Origin: Streptomyces xanthophaeus
Lineage (GTDB): Bacteria; Actinomycetota; Actinomycetes; Streptomycetales; Streptomycetaceae
DNA: 64,000 nucleotides
Assembly: GCF_000725805.1 (NCBI RefSeq)
Contig: NZ_JOFT01000010.1
Coordinates: 176,125 to 240,124, forward strand
Direction: 5' to 3'
The position numbers and the translations under genes are program-made. The notes under the pieces were generated by a model, which ran no database searches, had not been told where the DNA came from, and saw only the letters and a list, made by a program, of their open reading frames with translations. How positions within the stretch are numbered: position 1 is the first letter of the stretch; each line of letters opens with the position of its first letter. Positions 19,989 to 30,638 of this stretch are shown here, in pieces.

Positions 19989-21203
19989 TCAGCGGGTGCG
20001 CGGAGCCCGGCCCGAGGGGTTGTGCCAGTGCGGGGCGGGCCGGTTCAGGAACCATTCGCCGAAGCCCAGCGGTCGGCCGCCCGGGCCCTCGCCGCGTCCT
20101 GCGGCGGGTACGGAGTCGTAGAAGATCCGGTCGGGGCGGGCGCCCAGCTCCTCCAGGAGGTGGGCGGTCTCCTCGATGAACTGGGCCGGTCCGCTGAGGT
20201 AGACGTCCTGGTCCGGCCACATCCCCCGGTTGCTGAGCGCGGTGGCGAGCCGGTCGGTGGCCTGGTTGCGGTGCTGCCCCGGGGCGGGCGTGATGTAGGT
20301 GACGGCGAGAGCGCCGCCCCGCGCGTACGCGTCGATGAACGGCCGGTCGTAGAGGTGCGCGGCGTCCCGCGCGGCCACGAAGAGCCGTACGTCCTGATCG
20401 GGAGGGTGTTCGGCGAGCTCTTCGAGCATGGCCCGCACGGGCGCCCAGCCGGTGCCCGCGGCGATGAAGCTGAGCGGGCGGCCCTCGCGGCGCAAGGTCA
20501 GCCGGCCGCCGGGTGCACCGAGCCGCAGGACCTCGCCCGGCCGGACGTCCTGGACCAGGGCGGTGCTGAGCCGGCCCCGTTCGATCCGGCTGACGTGGAG
20601 GTCGACGGTGTGGTCGGGGCGCGGGGCGTTGCCGATCGAGTACGTGCGCCAGGTCGTGGGGACCCGCTCGCTGCTGACGCTGACGTACTGGCCGGGCAGG
20701 TGCGGCAGGGGCAGGTGCGGGCGCAGGGTCAGCACGGCGATGTCCTGCCCGTACTGGAGGTGTCGCACGACCTCGGCGTCCCACCACGGCGGGTCCTCGC
20801 TCGCGGCGGCGCCGGCCGTCATCGCGTCGGCGATCACCTGGTACGCCTCGGCCCAGGCCTTCTCCACGTCCGGGTTCCAGGCGTCCCCGGAGGTCTCGGC
20901 GAGGGCGGCGAGCAGGCTGGTGCCGACGGCCGCGTAGTGCTCGGGGCCGGCCAGGAACTTGCGGTGGTCGCGTCCGAGCTCGTGGAGGTAGGGCAGGAGG
21001 GTGTCGTCCTCCAGGTGGGCGATCACGTGGGTGAGCGCGGCGAAGAGCCGGTCGCGCTGGCGCTCCATGTCCTCGGCGGCGGGCGGGAAGAGTGCACGGA
21101 TGCCGGGGTTGTGCCAGAAGAGGTGGGAGTAGAAGAACTTGACCGCGTGTTCGGCCCGTCTCTCCACCACCGCGAAGCTGCTGTTCAAGATCCTCACATC
21201 CAC
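19989..21203 (-). CDS. Flavohaemoglobin-like protein (globin plus FAD/NAD reductase)
   Basis: A protein of about 404 residues. The globin domain (1-130) has Tyr-B10 in FFYSHLF and a likely proximal His in GRDHRKF followed by HYAAVG, as in Hmp. A linker leads to a ferredoxin-reductase-like FAD domain (RTYSIGNAP near 215) and an NAD domain (AAGTGWAPVRAM near 265). The family acts as nitric-oxide dioxygenase or as a flavin reductase for a haem partner. The GTG at 21203 gives a normal globin N-terminus; an ATG at 21281 would add 26 odd residues. It is divergent from the P450 gene, so it might serve that enzyme, though this is inference. Confidence 0.88.
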   Translation of the reverse strand: MDVRILNSSFAVVERRAEHAVKFFYSHLFWHNPGIRALFPPAAEDMERQRDRLFAALTHVIAHLEDDTLLPYLHELGRDHRKFLAGPEHYAAVGTSLLAALAETSGDAWNPDVEKAWAEAYQVIADAMTAGAAASEDPPWWDAEVVRHLQYGQDIAVLTLRPHLPLPHLPGQYVSVSSERVPTTWRTYSIGNAPRPDHTVDLHVSRIERGRLSTALVQDVRPGEVLRLGAPGGRLTLRREGRPLSFIAAGTGWAPVRAMLEELAEHPPDQDVRLFVAARDAAHLYDRPFIDAYARGGALAVTYITPAPGQHRNQATDRLATALSNRGMWPDQDVYLSGPAQFIEETAHLLEELGARPDRIFYDSVPAAGRGEGPGGRPLGFGEWFLNRPAPHWHNPSGRAPRTR

Positions 21204-21318
21204 AAAACCGAAAGTAGGAACGCCGGGGAACCTGAGGTCAAGGGAAGGCGTATCTACGGACAGCCGCGACGAACGGCCCATATGGGGTGCCGGGTGCGGG
21301 CCGGGATACGGTCGTCGG

Positions 21319-22593
21319 GTGCATGAGCAGACTCCCGCAGCCCCGGCAGACGTCCCTGGACCGAAGGGTCCGACCCTCTTCGACTGGGAGTTCGCGACCG
21401 ATCCCTATCCCGCGTACGCCTGGCTGCGCGAGAACTCCCCGGTGCACCGCACCAAGCTGCCCAGCGGGGTCGAGGCCTGGCTGGTCACCCGGTACGCGGA
21501 CGCCCGCCAGGCCCTTGCCGACCAGCGGCTCAGCAAGAATCCGGCGCACCACGCGGAGCCCGCGCACGCCAAGGGCAAGACCGGGATCCCGGGGGAGCGC
21601 AAGGCGGAGCTGATGACGCACCTGCTGAACATCGACCCGCCGGACCACACCCGGCTGCGCCGGCTGGTGTCGAAGGCCTTCACCCCGCGCCGGGTCGCCG
21701 AGTTCACCCCGCGCGTGCAGGAGCTGACCGACCACCTCATCGACCAGTTCTCCGCCCGGGGTGAGGCGGACCTCATCCACGAGTTCGCCTTCCCGCTCCC
21801 CATCTACGCCATCTGCGAGATGCTCGGCGTACCGCGCGAGGACCAGGACGACTTCCGCGACTGGGCCGGGATGATGATCCGCCACGGCGGTGGGCCGCGG
21901 GGCGGAGTGGCCCGCTCGGTCAAGCAGATGCGGACCTACCTCGGCGAACTCATCCACCGCAAAAGGGATGATCTGGGACAGGACCTGATTTCCGACCTGA
22001 TCCGGGCGAGCGACCACGGCGACCACCTGACGGAGGCCGAGGCCACCGCCATGGCCTTCATCCTCCTGTTCGCGGGATTCGAGACGACCGTGAACCTCAT
22101 CGGCAACGGGGTCCACTCCCTCTTCATGAACCCCGGGCAGCGCGAGCGCCTCCAGGCCTCCCTGGCGGCCGGGGAGAGCGCCCTGCTGGAGACCGGCGTC
22201 GAGGAACTGCTGCGCTACGACGGCCCCGTGGAGCTGGCCACCTGGCGGTTCGCCACCGAGGAACTGACCCTCGGAGGCAGCCGGATCGCGGCGGGCGATC
22301 CGGTGCTGGTCGTCCTCGCGGCCGCCGACCGGGACCCCGAGCGGTTCGCCGCGCCGGACACCCTCGACCTCTCCAGGACCGACAACCAGCACCTCGGGTA
22401 CGGGCACGGGATCCACTACTGCCTCGGCGCTCCGCTCGCGCGGCTGGAGGGGCAGACCGCGCTTGCGGGTTTGCTGACGCGTCTGCCGGATCTGGAACTT
22501 GCCGTTCCTCCTGAAGAGCTGCGGTGGCGGGGCGGGCTCATCATGCGTGGCCTGCGCACCCTTCCGGTCCGGTTCACACCCCGAAACGTCTGA
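21319..22593 (+). CDS. Cytochrome P450, probable CYP107U1 ortholog
   Basis: A 424-residue soluble P450. The I-helix reads AGFETT (Glu where Asp is common), the K-helix EELLR gives ExxR, and the haem loop GYGHGIHYCLGAPLAR supplies the thiolate Cys. Position beside rpfC/rpfA/eno matches, from memory, S. coelicolor SCO3099 (CYP107U1), reported to be needed for sporulation and antibiotic production; substrate unknown. The GTG at 21319 gives the common short N-terminus. The flavohaemoprotein gene is divergent across about 115 bases. No ferredoxin gene is adjacent, so its electron partner lies elsewhere or is the neighbouring flavoprotein. Confidence 0.92.
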   Translation: MHEQTPAAPADVPGPKGPTLFDWEFATDPYPAYAWLRENSPVHRTKLPSGVEAWLVTRYADARQALADQRLSKNPAHHAEPAHAKGKTGIPGERKAELMTHLLNIDPPDHTRLRRLVSKAFTPRRVAEFTPRVQELTDHLIDQFSARGEADLIHEFAFPLPIYAICEMLGVPREDQDDFRDWAGMMIRHGGGPRGGVARSVKQMRTYLGELIHRKRDDLGQDLISDLIRASDHGDHLTEAEATAMAFILLFAGFETTVNLIGNGVHSLFMNPGQRERLQASLAAGESALLETGVEELLRYDGPVELATWRFATEELTLGGSRIAAGDPVLVVLAAADRDPERFAAPDTLDLSRTDNQHLGYGHGIHYCLGAPLARLEGQTALAGLLTRLPDLELAVPPEELRWRGGLIMRGLRTLPVRFTPRNV

Positions 22594-22628
22594 AGGCACG
22601 CTGACCGGTAGTCAGTTGTCGGTCGAAC

Positions 22629-22658
22629 TTGTGACAACCGTTCGAAGGAGGCTAGGTT
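22629..22658 (+). promoter_or_regulatory. Predicted vegetative promoter of rpfC
   Basis: TTGTGA (22629-22634) and TAGGTT (22653-22658) are 18 bases apart, a good fit to the HrdB-type -35/-10 pattern. Transcription would start near 22665, about 30 bases before the rpfC ATG. Confidence 0.6.
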
Positions 22659-22696
22659 CTGCCGTTACCCCGCCGTTATGCGAAAGGTGCACCCTC

Positions 22697-23761
22697 ATGC
22701 GTTCCGGGAACGGCCGCCACAGACGCCCCCGCCAGGTCCCCGCGCTGGTAGTCACCGCCGGAGTCACTGGCTCCGCGCTGGCCCTGCCGCTGCTTGCCGC
22801 CACCAGTGCCACTGCCGCCGACACCTCCACGTGGGACGCGGTCGCCGAATGCGAGAGCGGCGGCACGTGGAGCGCCAACTTCGGCAGCGGCGCGTACGGC
22901 GGGCTCCAGTTCACCCAGGAGCAGTGGCAGAGCGCCGGCGGCCTGGACTTCGCGGAGCGCGCCGACCTGGCGAGCCGGTCCCAGCAGATAGCCGTCGCCG
23001 AGCGGGTGCTGGCCTCGCAGGGGCCGCAGGCGTGGCCGCTGTGTGCGGCCTCGGCCGGTCTGACGCAGCAGGGCCCCGCTCCCGAGGTGGACCCGGGCCT
23101 GCCCGGCGGCACCGCGAAGGTGGCTCCCTCCCCGGGCCGCCCGGACGCCTCCGTGCCCGCCGGCGGACAGGGCGCCCCGGCCACCGACTTCGGCGCCCCG
23201 ACCCCCTCCCCGGGCGAGAGCCCGTCCTTCGCGATTCCCGACGGCCCGCTCGCACCCTCCAGCGGACTGCCCGTCATGCCGGCGCCGGACCTCCCCACCA
23301 CCGCGGACCCGTCGGCTCCGGTCAGCCCGCAGAACCCGGACGGCTCCACCGCCCCGGTCGACCCCACGGCCCCGGCCGACCCCACGACCCCGGCCCCCTC
23401 CCCGGACCCGAGCGCGCCCGCGGACCCGGCAGCGCCCACCGGCGACCCGACGGCCCCGGCCGTCCCGGGCACTTCGCCCGACCCCTCGTCCTCGGCCGTC
23501 CCGCTGACCTCCCCGGACGCGTCCGTACCGGTCGGGGGCGGCGGCAAGCACCGCGGTACGCCCGCCGTCGAGGCACCCGCCGCATCTGATCCCGCGTCGG
23601 ACCCCACGTACACGGTGAAGGCGGGCGACAGCCTGACCGCCATCGCGGACGCCAAGGGACTCAAGGGCGGCTGGAACGCCCTCTACCAGGCCAACGAGCA
23701 GGTCATCGGCGGGGATGCCGACCTGATCAAGCCCGGTCAGAACCTGGATCTAACCAAGTAA
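22697..23761 (+). CDS. rpfC: Resuscitation-promoting factor RpfC (secreted muralytic enzyme, LysM)
   Basis: A 354-residue secreted protein that cleaves peptidoglycan and promotes spore germination and growth. Order: Arg-rich signal peptide (1-39), Rpf lysozyme-like domain with catalytic Glu in WDAVAECESGG (about 42-120), a long Pro/Ala/Thr/Ser linker with recurring DPTAP units (about 125-295), and a C-terminal LysM domain YTVKAGDSLTAIAD (about 305-354). The ATG at 22697 follows AAAGGTG. Naming follows S. coelicolor, where the longer paralog beside rpfA is RpfC. The linker length is probably variable. Confidence 0.92.
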   Translation: MRSGNGRHRRPRQVPALVVTAGVTGSALALPLLAATSATAADTSTWDAVAECESGGTWSANFGSGAYGGLQFTQEQWQSAGGLDFAERADLASRSQQIAVAERVLASQGPQAWPLCAASAGLTQQGPAPEVDPGLPGGTAKVAPSPGRPDASVPAGGQGAPATDFGAPTPSPGESPSFAIPDGPLAPSSGLPVMPAPDLPTTADPSAPVSPQNPDGSTAPVDPTAPADPTTPAPSPDPSAPADPAAPTGDPTAPAVPGTSPDPSSSAVPLTSPDASVPVGGGGKHRGTPAVEAPAASDPASDPTYTVKAGDSLTAIADAKGLKGGWNALYQANEQVIGGDADLIKPGQNLDLTK

Positions 23762-23913
23762 TAGGGGCACTTCGGACATCCGGTAACGCCTGATTGTCTG
23801 TTTTCTGTAAGTGAGACATGTGTCTCTTCAGGTCAACTGGCGTGTCCCGCCCCGAAGCTGCTGCAAACCCTGCCCTCACCTGCGCAAACACCCCTGGGGA
23901 GGGCGCAAGTAGG

Positions 23914-23958
23914 GGTCGTTTCTCCCCGATGTGGCGCGTTGAACATCGGGGAGAGACC
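23914..23958. promoter_or_regulatory. Long dyad overlapping the predicted rpfA promoter
   Basis: A perfect 12-bp inverted repeat, TCTCCCCGATGT (23921-23932) with ACATCGGGGAGA (23943-23954), is extended by GGTC/GACC across a three-base bulge. Its right arm overlaps the predicted -35 TTGAAC. It could be an operator or, less likely, an rpfC terminator 150 bases after the stop. Confidence 0.7.
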
Positions 23959-23968
23959 TGTCTACCTT
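23939..23968 (+). promoter_or_regulatory. Predicted promoter of rpfA
   Basis: TTGAAC (23939-23944) and TACCTT (23963-23968) are separated by 18 bases. The inferred start near 23975 lies just upstream of the riboswitch, as expected for a leader RNA. Confidence 0.5.
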
Positions 23969-24002
23969 CTGAATCGCTCGCCACCGCGAGCTCCTTCGAC
24001 CG

Positions 24003-24951
<949 letters not shown>

Positions 24952-25011
24952 ACACTGCGGTCATGACCGCAGGACGGTTCGCGGCCCGCCGCTGAACCCG
25001 CGCACTTCCCA

Positions 25012-25044
25012 CCGCCCGGCGCGTCATTTCCACGCGCCGGGCGG
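25012..25044. terminator. Hairpin terminator after rpfA
   Basis: A perfect 13-bp G+C stem (25012-25024 with 25032-25044) and a 7-base loop follow the rpfA stop by 60 bases. Confidence 0.8.
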
Positions 25045-25171
25045 CGGCATGTCCGCCTCCAGGCCACGAGATCAAGGGTCCTATGTCCTGGAAGGCGGGT
25101 ATTCGGGCCCTTTTTCGTCCCAGCCCCCGGGCGGTCGGCCGACCGAGTGCCCGGAGCCGGTTAGGCTCTAG

Positions 25172-26521
<1,350 letters not shown>

Positions 26522-26627
26522 CAGCTCTGACCGAAGGCTGCGCCTAGCCTCCGTACGTCCCCGCACTCGGTCCCGTACCGTGTGCGGGGACGTATTGCGT
26601 AGTGCGCATATAGGGGAGGCGGGATCA

Positions 26628-27116
26628 ATGGCCGGGAACCGGGATCGGTTCTCCACCTTCTCCACCGCGACCAGGCTCAAGCAGCTCGGCGAGCGGACCG
26701 CCGCCCACGTCTACCGCTCGCAGTCGCGCCGTCAGGTCCGCCGCAGCCGGCTCACCGGCCGTGCCGCCCTGCTGGTGCTGGTCCTCTGTACGCTGGTCGT
26801 CGCCCTCGCGTATCCGATGCGCCAGTACGTCTCCCAGCGCTCGGAGATCGCGGAGCAGCAGCGGGCCGCCACCACCGCGCGCGAACGCCTTGAGCGGCTG
26901 CGCGACGAGAAGGCCCGCTGGCAGGACGACGCCTACGCGGAGCAGCAAGCGCGCAAGCACCTGCACTACCTCCGCCCGGGGGAGACCGGCTACATCATGA
27001 AGGACCCCGGCGCGGGCGGTCCCGAGCCGCGCCGCACCGGCCAGGCCGGGTCCGACCGGCCCTGGTACTCCAACGTCTGGGACGGCGTCGACAAGGCCGA
27101 CCGCCCCGGCGACTGA
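26628..27116 (+). CDS. divIC: FtsB/DivIC-family septum formation initiator
   Basis: A 162-residue single-pass membrane protein of the divisome. A basic cytoplasmic N-terminus (about 1-40) precedes the membrane helix (about 44-63). A coiled coil follows (SEIAEQQRAATTARERLERLRDEKARW, about 70-97), then the conserved RKHLHYLRPGETGYIM. FtsB/DivIC bridges FtsL and FtsQ/DivIB. GGGGAGGCGGG precedes the ATG. It is the first gene of a row with DUF501 and Ppx/GppA, the usual order downstream of enolase. Confidence 0.92.
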   Translation: MAGNRDRFSTFSTATRLKQLGERTAAHVYRSQSRRQVRRSRLTGRAALLVLVLCTLVVALAYPMRQYVSQRSEIAEQQRAATTARERLERLRDEKARWQDDAYAEQQARKHLHYLRPGETGYIMKDPGAGGPEPRRTGQAGSDRPWYSNVWDGVDKADRPGD

Positions 27117-27196
27117 CCGGGTACCACCCGTTTTTCCTCGGATTCCATCGGATCCGAATGTCATCGAAACCGCGAACGAAGAGACTTCCTCCAGGC

Positions 27197-27745
27197 ATGC
27201 AGACGCCCCCGCCCCAGACCGACCGGACCGAGCCGACCGACGCGGACATCGAGGCGTTCGAGCAGCAGCTCGGCCGCCCGCCGCGCGGGCTGCGCGCCAT
27301 CGTGCACCGCTGCCCCTGCGGCCAGCCGGACGTGGTGGAGACCGCCCCGCGGCTCCCCGACGGCACCCCCTTCCCCACGCTGTACTACCTGACGTGCCCG
27401 CGCGCGGCCGGTGCCATCGGCACCCTCGAAGCCAACGGCGTGATGAAGGAGATGCAGGCCCGGCTCGCCGAGGACCCGGAGCTGGCCGCCGCCTACCGGG
27501 CCGCGCACGAGGACTACATCCAGCGCCGTGACGCCATCGAGGTGCTCCAGGGCTTCCCGAGCGCCGGCGGCATGCCGGACCGGGTGAAGTGCCTGCACGT
27601 GCTGGTCGGCCACTCGCTGGCGGCCGGACCCGGCGTGAACCCGTTCGGCGACGAGGCCCTGGCGATGCTGCCCGAGTGGTGGGCCAAGGGTGCCTGCGTC
27701 ACCCCGTGCGCGGAGAAGAAGAAGGAAGAGGAGGGGGAGCGGTGA
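27197..27745 (+). CDS. DUF501 family protein
   Basis: About 182 residues, a conserved actinobacterial protein of unknown function. Features: LGRPPRGLRAIVHRCPCGQP, with two Cys in a CPCG motif, FPTLYYLTCPRA, and the C-terminal RVKCLHVLVGHSLAAGPGVNPFGDEAL, which carries His/Asp residues, so metal binding is possible. The start is uncertain: the ATG at 27197 gives the usual MQTPPP N-terminus, while 27158 adds 13 residues. The stop overlaps the next gene's GTG (GTGA). DUF501 nearly always sits between the DivIC and Ppx genes. Confidence 0.85.
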   Translation: MQTPPPQTDRTEPTDADIEAFEQQLGRPPRGLRAIVHRCPCGQPDVVETAPRLPDGTPFPTLYYLTCPRAAGAIGTLEANGVMKEMQARLAEDPELAAAYRAAHEDYIQRRDAIEVLQGFPSAGGMPDRVKCLHVLVGHSLAAGPGVNPFGDEALAMLPEWWAKGACVTPCAEKKKEEEGER

Positions 27746-28683
27746 CCCGGGTCGCGGCCGTCGACTGCGGTACGAACTCCATCCGTCTGCTCGTCGCGGA
27801 CGCCGACCCGGCCACGGGCGCCTTCACCGAGCTGGACCGGCGGATGACCATCGTCCGCCTCGGCCAGGGCGTGGACCGCACCGGCCGGCTCGCCCCCGAG
27901 GCGCTGGAGCGCACCTTCGCAGCCTGCCGCGAGTACGCGGCGGTCATCAAGGAGCTCGGCGCGGAGCGCATCCGCTTCGTGGCGACCTCCGCCTCCCGGG
28001 ACGCCGAGAACCGGGACGAGTTCGTCCGGGGCGTGCTGGACATCCTGGGCGTCGAGCCCGAGGTGATCTCCGGCGAGCAGGAGGCCGAGTTCTCCTTCAC
28101 CGGCGCCACCAAGGAGCTGGTGGGCGCCGACCACCTGGAGAAGCCCTTCCTGGTGGTGGACATCGGCGGCGGCTCCACCGAGTTCGTCGTCGGCGAGGAC
28201 CACGTCCGGGCCGCGCGCTCGGTGGACGTGGGCTGCGTCCGGATGACCGAACGCCACCTGGTCGTGGACGGGGTCGTCACCGACCCGCCGGCCGAGGCGC
28301 AGATCGCGGCCGTCCGGGCCGACATCGAGGCGGCGCTGGACCTGGCCGCCGAGTCGGTCCCGCTGGGCGAGGCGCGCACCCTGGTCGGCCTGGCCGGTTC
28401 GGTGACCACCGTCGCGGCGATCGCGCTGGAGCTGCCCGCGTACGACTCCGCGGCCATCCACCACTCCCGGATCTCCTACGAGCAGGTCCGCGAGGTCACC
28501 GAGCGGATGCTGACGGCGACGCACGCGCAGCGCGCGGCGATCCCGGTCATGCACCCCGGCCGGGTGGACGTGATCGGCGCGGGCGCACTGGTCCTGCTGG
28601 CCCTGATGGAGCGGATCGGCGCCACGGAGGTCGTGGTCTCGGAGCACGACATCCTCGACGGGATCGCCTGGTCCGTCGCCTGA
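27742..28683 (+). CDS. ppx: Ppx/GppA-family exopolyphosphatase
   Basis: A 313-residue member of the ASKHA superfamily that removes phosphate from polyphosphate and/or the gamma phosphate of pppGpp. Phosphate-1 motif AAVDCGTNSIRLLV is at the N-terminus, ATSASRDAENRDEF near 80, the catalytic Glu in ISGEQEAEFSF near 112, and phosphate-2 VVDIGGGSTEFV near 135. It is the short actinobacterial form without the C-terminal domain of E. coli Ppx. Translation is coupled to DUF501 by GTGA. Which substrate it prefers cannot be seen. Confidence 0.9.
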   Translation: MTRVAAVDCGTNSIRLLVADADPATGAFTELDRRMTIVRLGQGVDRTGRLAPEALERTFAACREYAAVIKELGAERIRFVATSASRDAENRDEFVRGVLDILGVEPEVISGEQEAEFSFTGATKELVGADHLEKPFLVVDIGGGSTEFVVGEDHVRAARSVDVGCVRMTERHLVVDGVVTDPPAEAQIAAVRADIEAALDLAAESVPLGEARTLVGLAGSVTTVAAIALELPAYDSAAIHHSRISYEQVREVTERMLTATHAQRAAIPVMHPGRVDVIGAGALVLLALMERIGATEVVVSEHDILDGIAWSVA

Positions 28684-28696
28684 CGGGGCCCGCACG

Positions 28697-28735
28697 GGCC
28701 CCTCACAGGGCCCTGCGGGGGCCTTGTGAGGGGCC
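28697..28735. terminator. Hairpin terminator after ppx
   Basis: A perfect 11-bp stem (28697-28707 with 28725-28735), with further G/C pairs inside, lies directly after the ppx stop. Confidence 0.75.
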
Positions 28736-28770
28736 TTCGGGGGTCTTTGGTCCCGTGATCCACATGAAGT

Positions 28771-28788
28771 TCGTGAAGTTCTTCACAA
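28771..28788. promoter_or_regulatory. Candidate Rex operator 1 upstream of ndh
   Basis: TCGTGAAGTTCTTCACAA matches the Rex operator TTGTGAA-N4-TTCACAA at 13 of 14 fixed positions. It lies about 320 bases upstream of ndh. Rex represses respiratory genes and is released by NADH. Confidence 0.72.
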
Positions 28789-29055
28789 GGAAAATGAGCC
28801 CGTTGGTCCACGGGGAGGGTCCTTCGGGCCCCTCCAGGGGTCTTCGGGCCCGTTTCTCCGAGCGTTCGTACGAATAGCGGTAACGACAGATTCCGCATCA
28901 GAGGTACGGACAAGAGCCTGTGGTCCAGTCCGCTTGAGACCCTGGAGGCCAGTTCAGGACGGGTGAACAACGTTTCCGGCCAGGCCCCGGTTCCCGTTGT
29001 GGAGCATGACCTGGGTCACGTGGGCCGCGCAGTGTAGCAGAGGGCTTCCGACTCC

Positions 29056-29073
29056 TTGTGAAGGGGCTCACGA
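29056..29073. promoter_or_regulatory. Candidate Rex operator 2, just upstream of ndh
   Basis: TTGTGAAGGGGCTCACGA matches the Rex operator at 12 of 14 fixed positions. It ends 33 bases before the ndh ATG, where it would block the promoter. Confidence 0.65.
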
Positions 29074-29094
29074 GCGTCACCCCTCTGGGTGCTG

Positions 29095-29100
29095 GATACT
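29095..29100 (+). promoter_or_regulatory. Possible -10 element giving a leaderless ndh mRNA
   Basis: GATACT lies seven bases before the ATG at 29107, so transcription could begin at the start codon itself. No ribosome-binding site is visible. The -35 is poor, so this is tentative. Confidence 0.4.
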
Positions 29101-29106
29101 CGTTCC

Positions 29107-30492
29107 ATGAGCACCACGGAGCGTCCCAGGATCCTCGTTGTAGGAGGTGGGTACGTAGGCCTGTACGCAGCCAAGCGCATTCTCAAGAAGATGCGTTTCG
29201 GCGAGGCGACCGTCACGGTCGTCGACCCGCGCTCGTACATGACCTACCAGCCCTTCCTCCCCGAAGTGGCCGCAGGCAGCATCTCGCCTCGGCACGTCGT
29301 CGTCCCGCTGCGACGCGTGCTGCCCAAGGCAGAGGTTCTCACCGGCCGGGTCACCAGCATCGACCAGGACCGCAAGGTCGCCGTCGTCACGCCGCTGGTC
29401 GGCGAGGCGTACGAGCTGCCCTTCGACTACCTGGTGATCGCGCTCGGCGCCGTCTCCCGCACCTTCCCGATCCCCGGCCTCGCCGAACAGGGCATCGGTA
29501 TGAAGGGCGTCGAGGAGGGCATCGGCCTGCGCAACCACGTCCTCGAGCAGCTCGACAAGGCCGAGTCCACGACGGACGAGGACGTCCGCCGCAAGGCCCT
29601 CACCTTCGTCTTCGTCGGCGGCGGCTTCGCCGGTGCGGAGACCATCGGTGAGGTCGAGGACATGGCCCGCGACGCCACGAAGTACTACTCCAGCATCAAG
29701 CGCGAGGACATGCGCTTCATCCTGGTCGACGCGGCCGACAAGATCCTTCCCGAGGTCGGCCCCAAGCTGGGCACCTGGGGCAAGGAGCACCTGGAGTCCC
29801 GCGGCATCGAGATCTACCTCAACACCTCCATGGACTCCTGCGTGGACGGCCACGTGGTGCTGAAGAACGGCCTCGAGGTCGACTCCAACACCATCGTGTG
29901 GACCGCCGGCGTGAAGCCGAACCCGGTCCTGGCCCGCTACGGCCTGCCGCTCGGCCCCCGCGGCCACGTGGACGCCGCCCCGACCCTCCAGGTCACCGGC
30001 ACCGACTACATCTGGACCGCGGGCGACAACGCCCAGGTCCCGGACGTGTCCTCCCGCAAGGCGGGCGTGGAGAACGCCTGGTGCCCGCCGAACGCGCAGC
30101 ACGCGCTGCGTCAGGCCAAGGTCCTCGGCGACAACGTCATCTCCGGCATGCGGGGCTTCCCGCAGAAGGAGTACGAGCACGCCAACAAGGGTGCGGTGGC
30201 GGGCCTCGGCCTCCACAAGGGCGTCGCGATCATCATCGTCGGCAAGGTGAAGATCAAGCTCAAGGGCCGGCTCGCCTGGTACATGCACCGTGGCTACCAC
30301 GGCATGGCCATGCCGACCTGGAACCGCAAGATCCGCGTCATCGCCGACTGGACCCTCGCCATGTTCCTCAAGCGCGAGGTCGTCTCCCTCGGAGCGCTGG
30401 AGACCCCGCGCGAGGAGTTCTACGAGGCCGCCAAGCCGGCGCCGGCCCCGGCCGTCGCCGCGAACACCCCCCAGAAGGCCAAGGCCTCCTGA
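29107..30492 (+). CDS. ndh: Type II NADH:quinone dehydrogenase (NDH-2)
   Basis: A 461-residue single-subunit flavoprotein that passes electrons from NADH to menaquinone at the inner face of the membrane without pumping protons. The FAD-binding GGGYVGLYAAKRIL is at the N-terminus. The NADH-binding FVFVGGGFAGAETIGEV is near 168, IWTAGDNAQVPD (the third FAD contact) near 305, and an amphipathic C-terminal region gives membrane attachment. The ATG at 29107 is preferred; a GTG at 29089 is in frame. Two Rex-like operators upstream fit redox control. A strong terminator follows. Confidence 0.95.
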   Translation: MSTTERPRILVVGGGYVGLYAAKRILKKMRFGEATVTVVDPRSYMTYQPFLPEVAAGSISPRHVVVPLRRVLPKAEVLTGRVTSIDQDRKVAVVTPLVGEAYELPFDYLVIALGAVSRTFPIPGLAEQGIGMKGVEEGIGLRNHVLEQLDKAESTTDEDVRRKALTFVFVGGGFAGAETIGEVEDMARDATKYYSSIKREDMRFILVDAADKILPEVGPKLGTWGKEHLESRGIEIYLNTSMDSCVDGHVVLKNGLEVDSNTIVWTAGVKPNPVLARYGLPLGPRGHVDAAPTLQVTGTDYIWTAGDNAQVPDVSSRKAGVENAWCPPNAQHALRQAKVLGDNVISGMRGFPQKEYEHANKGAVAGLGLHKGVAIIIVGKVKIKLKGRLAWYMHRGYHGMAMPTWNRKIRVIADWTLAMFLKREVVSLGALETPREEFYEAAKPAPAPAVAANTPQKAKAS

Positions 30493-30526
30493 CCCGGTGT
30501 TCCCGCTGAACGCCTGAGCACGACCC

Positions 30527-30568
30527 CGAAGGGGCCGCCCGCCATCCGTGGTGCGGGCGGCCCCTTCG
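30527..30568. terminator. Hairpin terminator after ndh
   Basis: A perfect 16-bp stem (30527-30542 with 30553-30568) and a 10-base loop lie 35 bases after the ndh stop. Confidence 0.85.
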
Positions 30569-30638
30569 GCGTGCCCTTCGGTGTGCCCGGGGCGGCGGAT
30601 GGGTAGACGGTTTTGTCGGACCTTTGTGGAGGTGCGCC

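Noticed and set aside
23914..23958. Intrinsic terminator of rpfC
   Set aside because: It lies 150 bases after the stop and overlaps a plausible rpfA promoter -35, so an operator is the better reading, although termination is not excluded.
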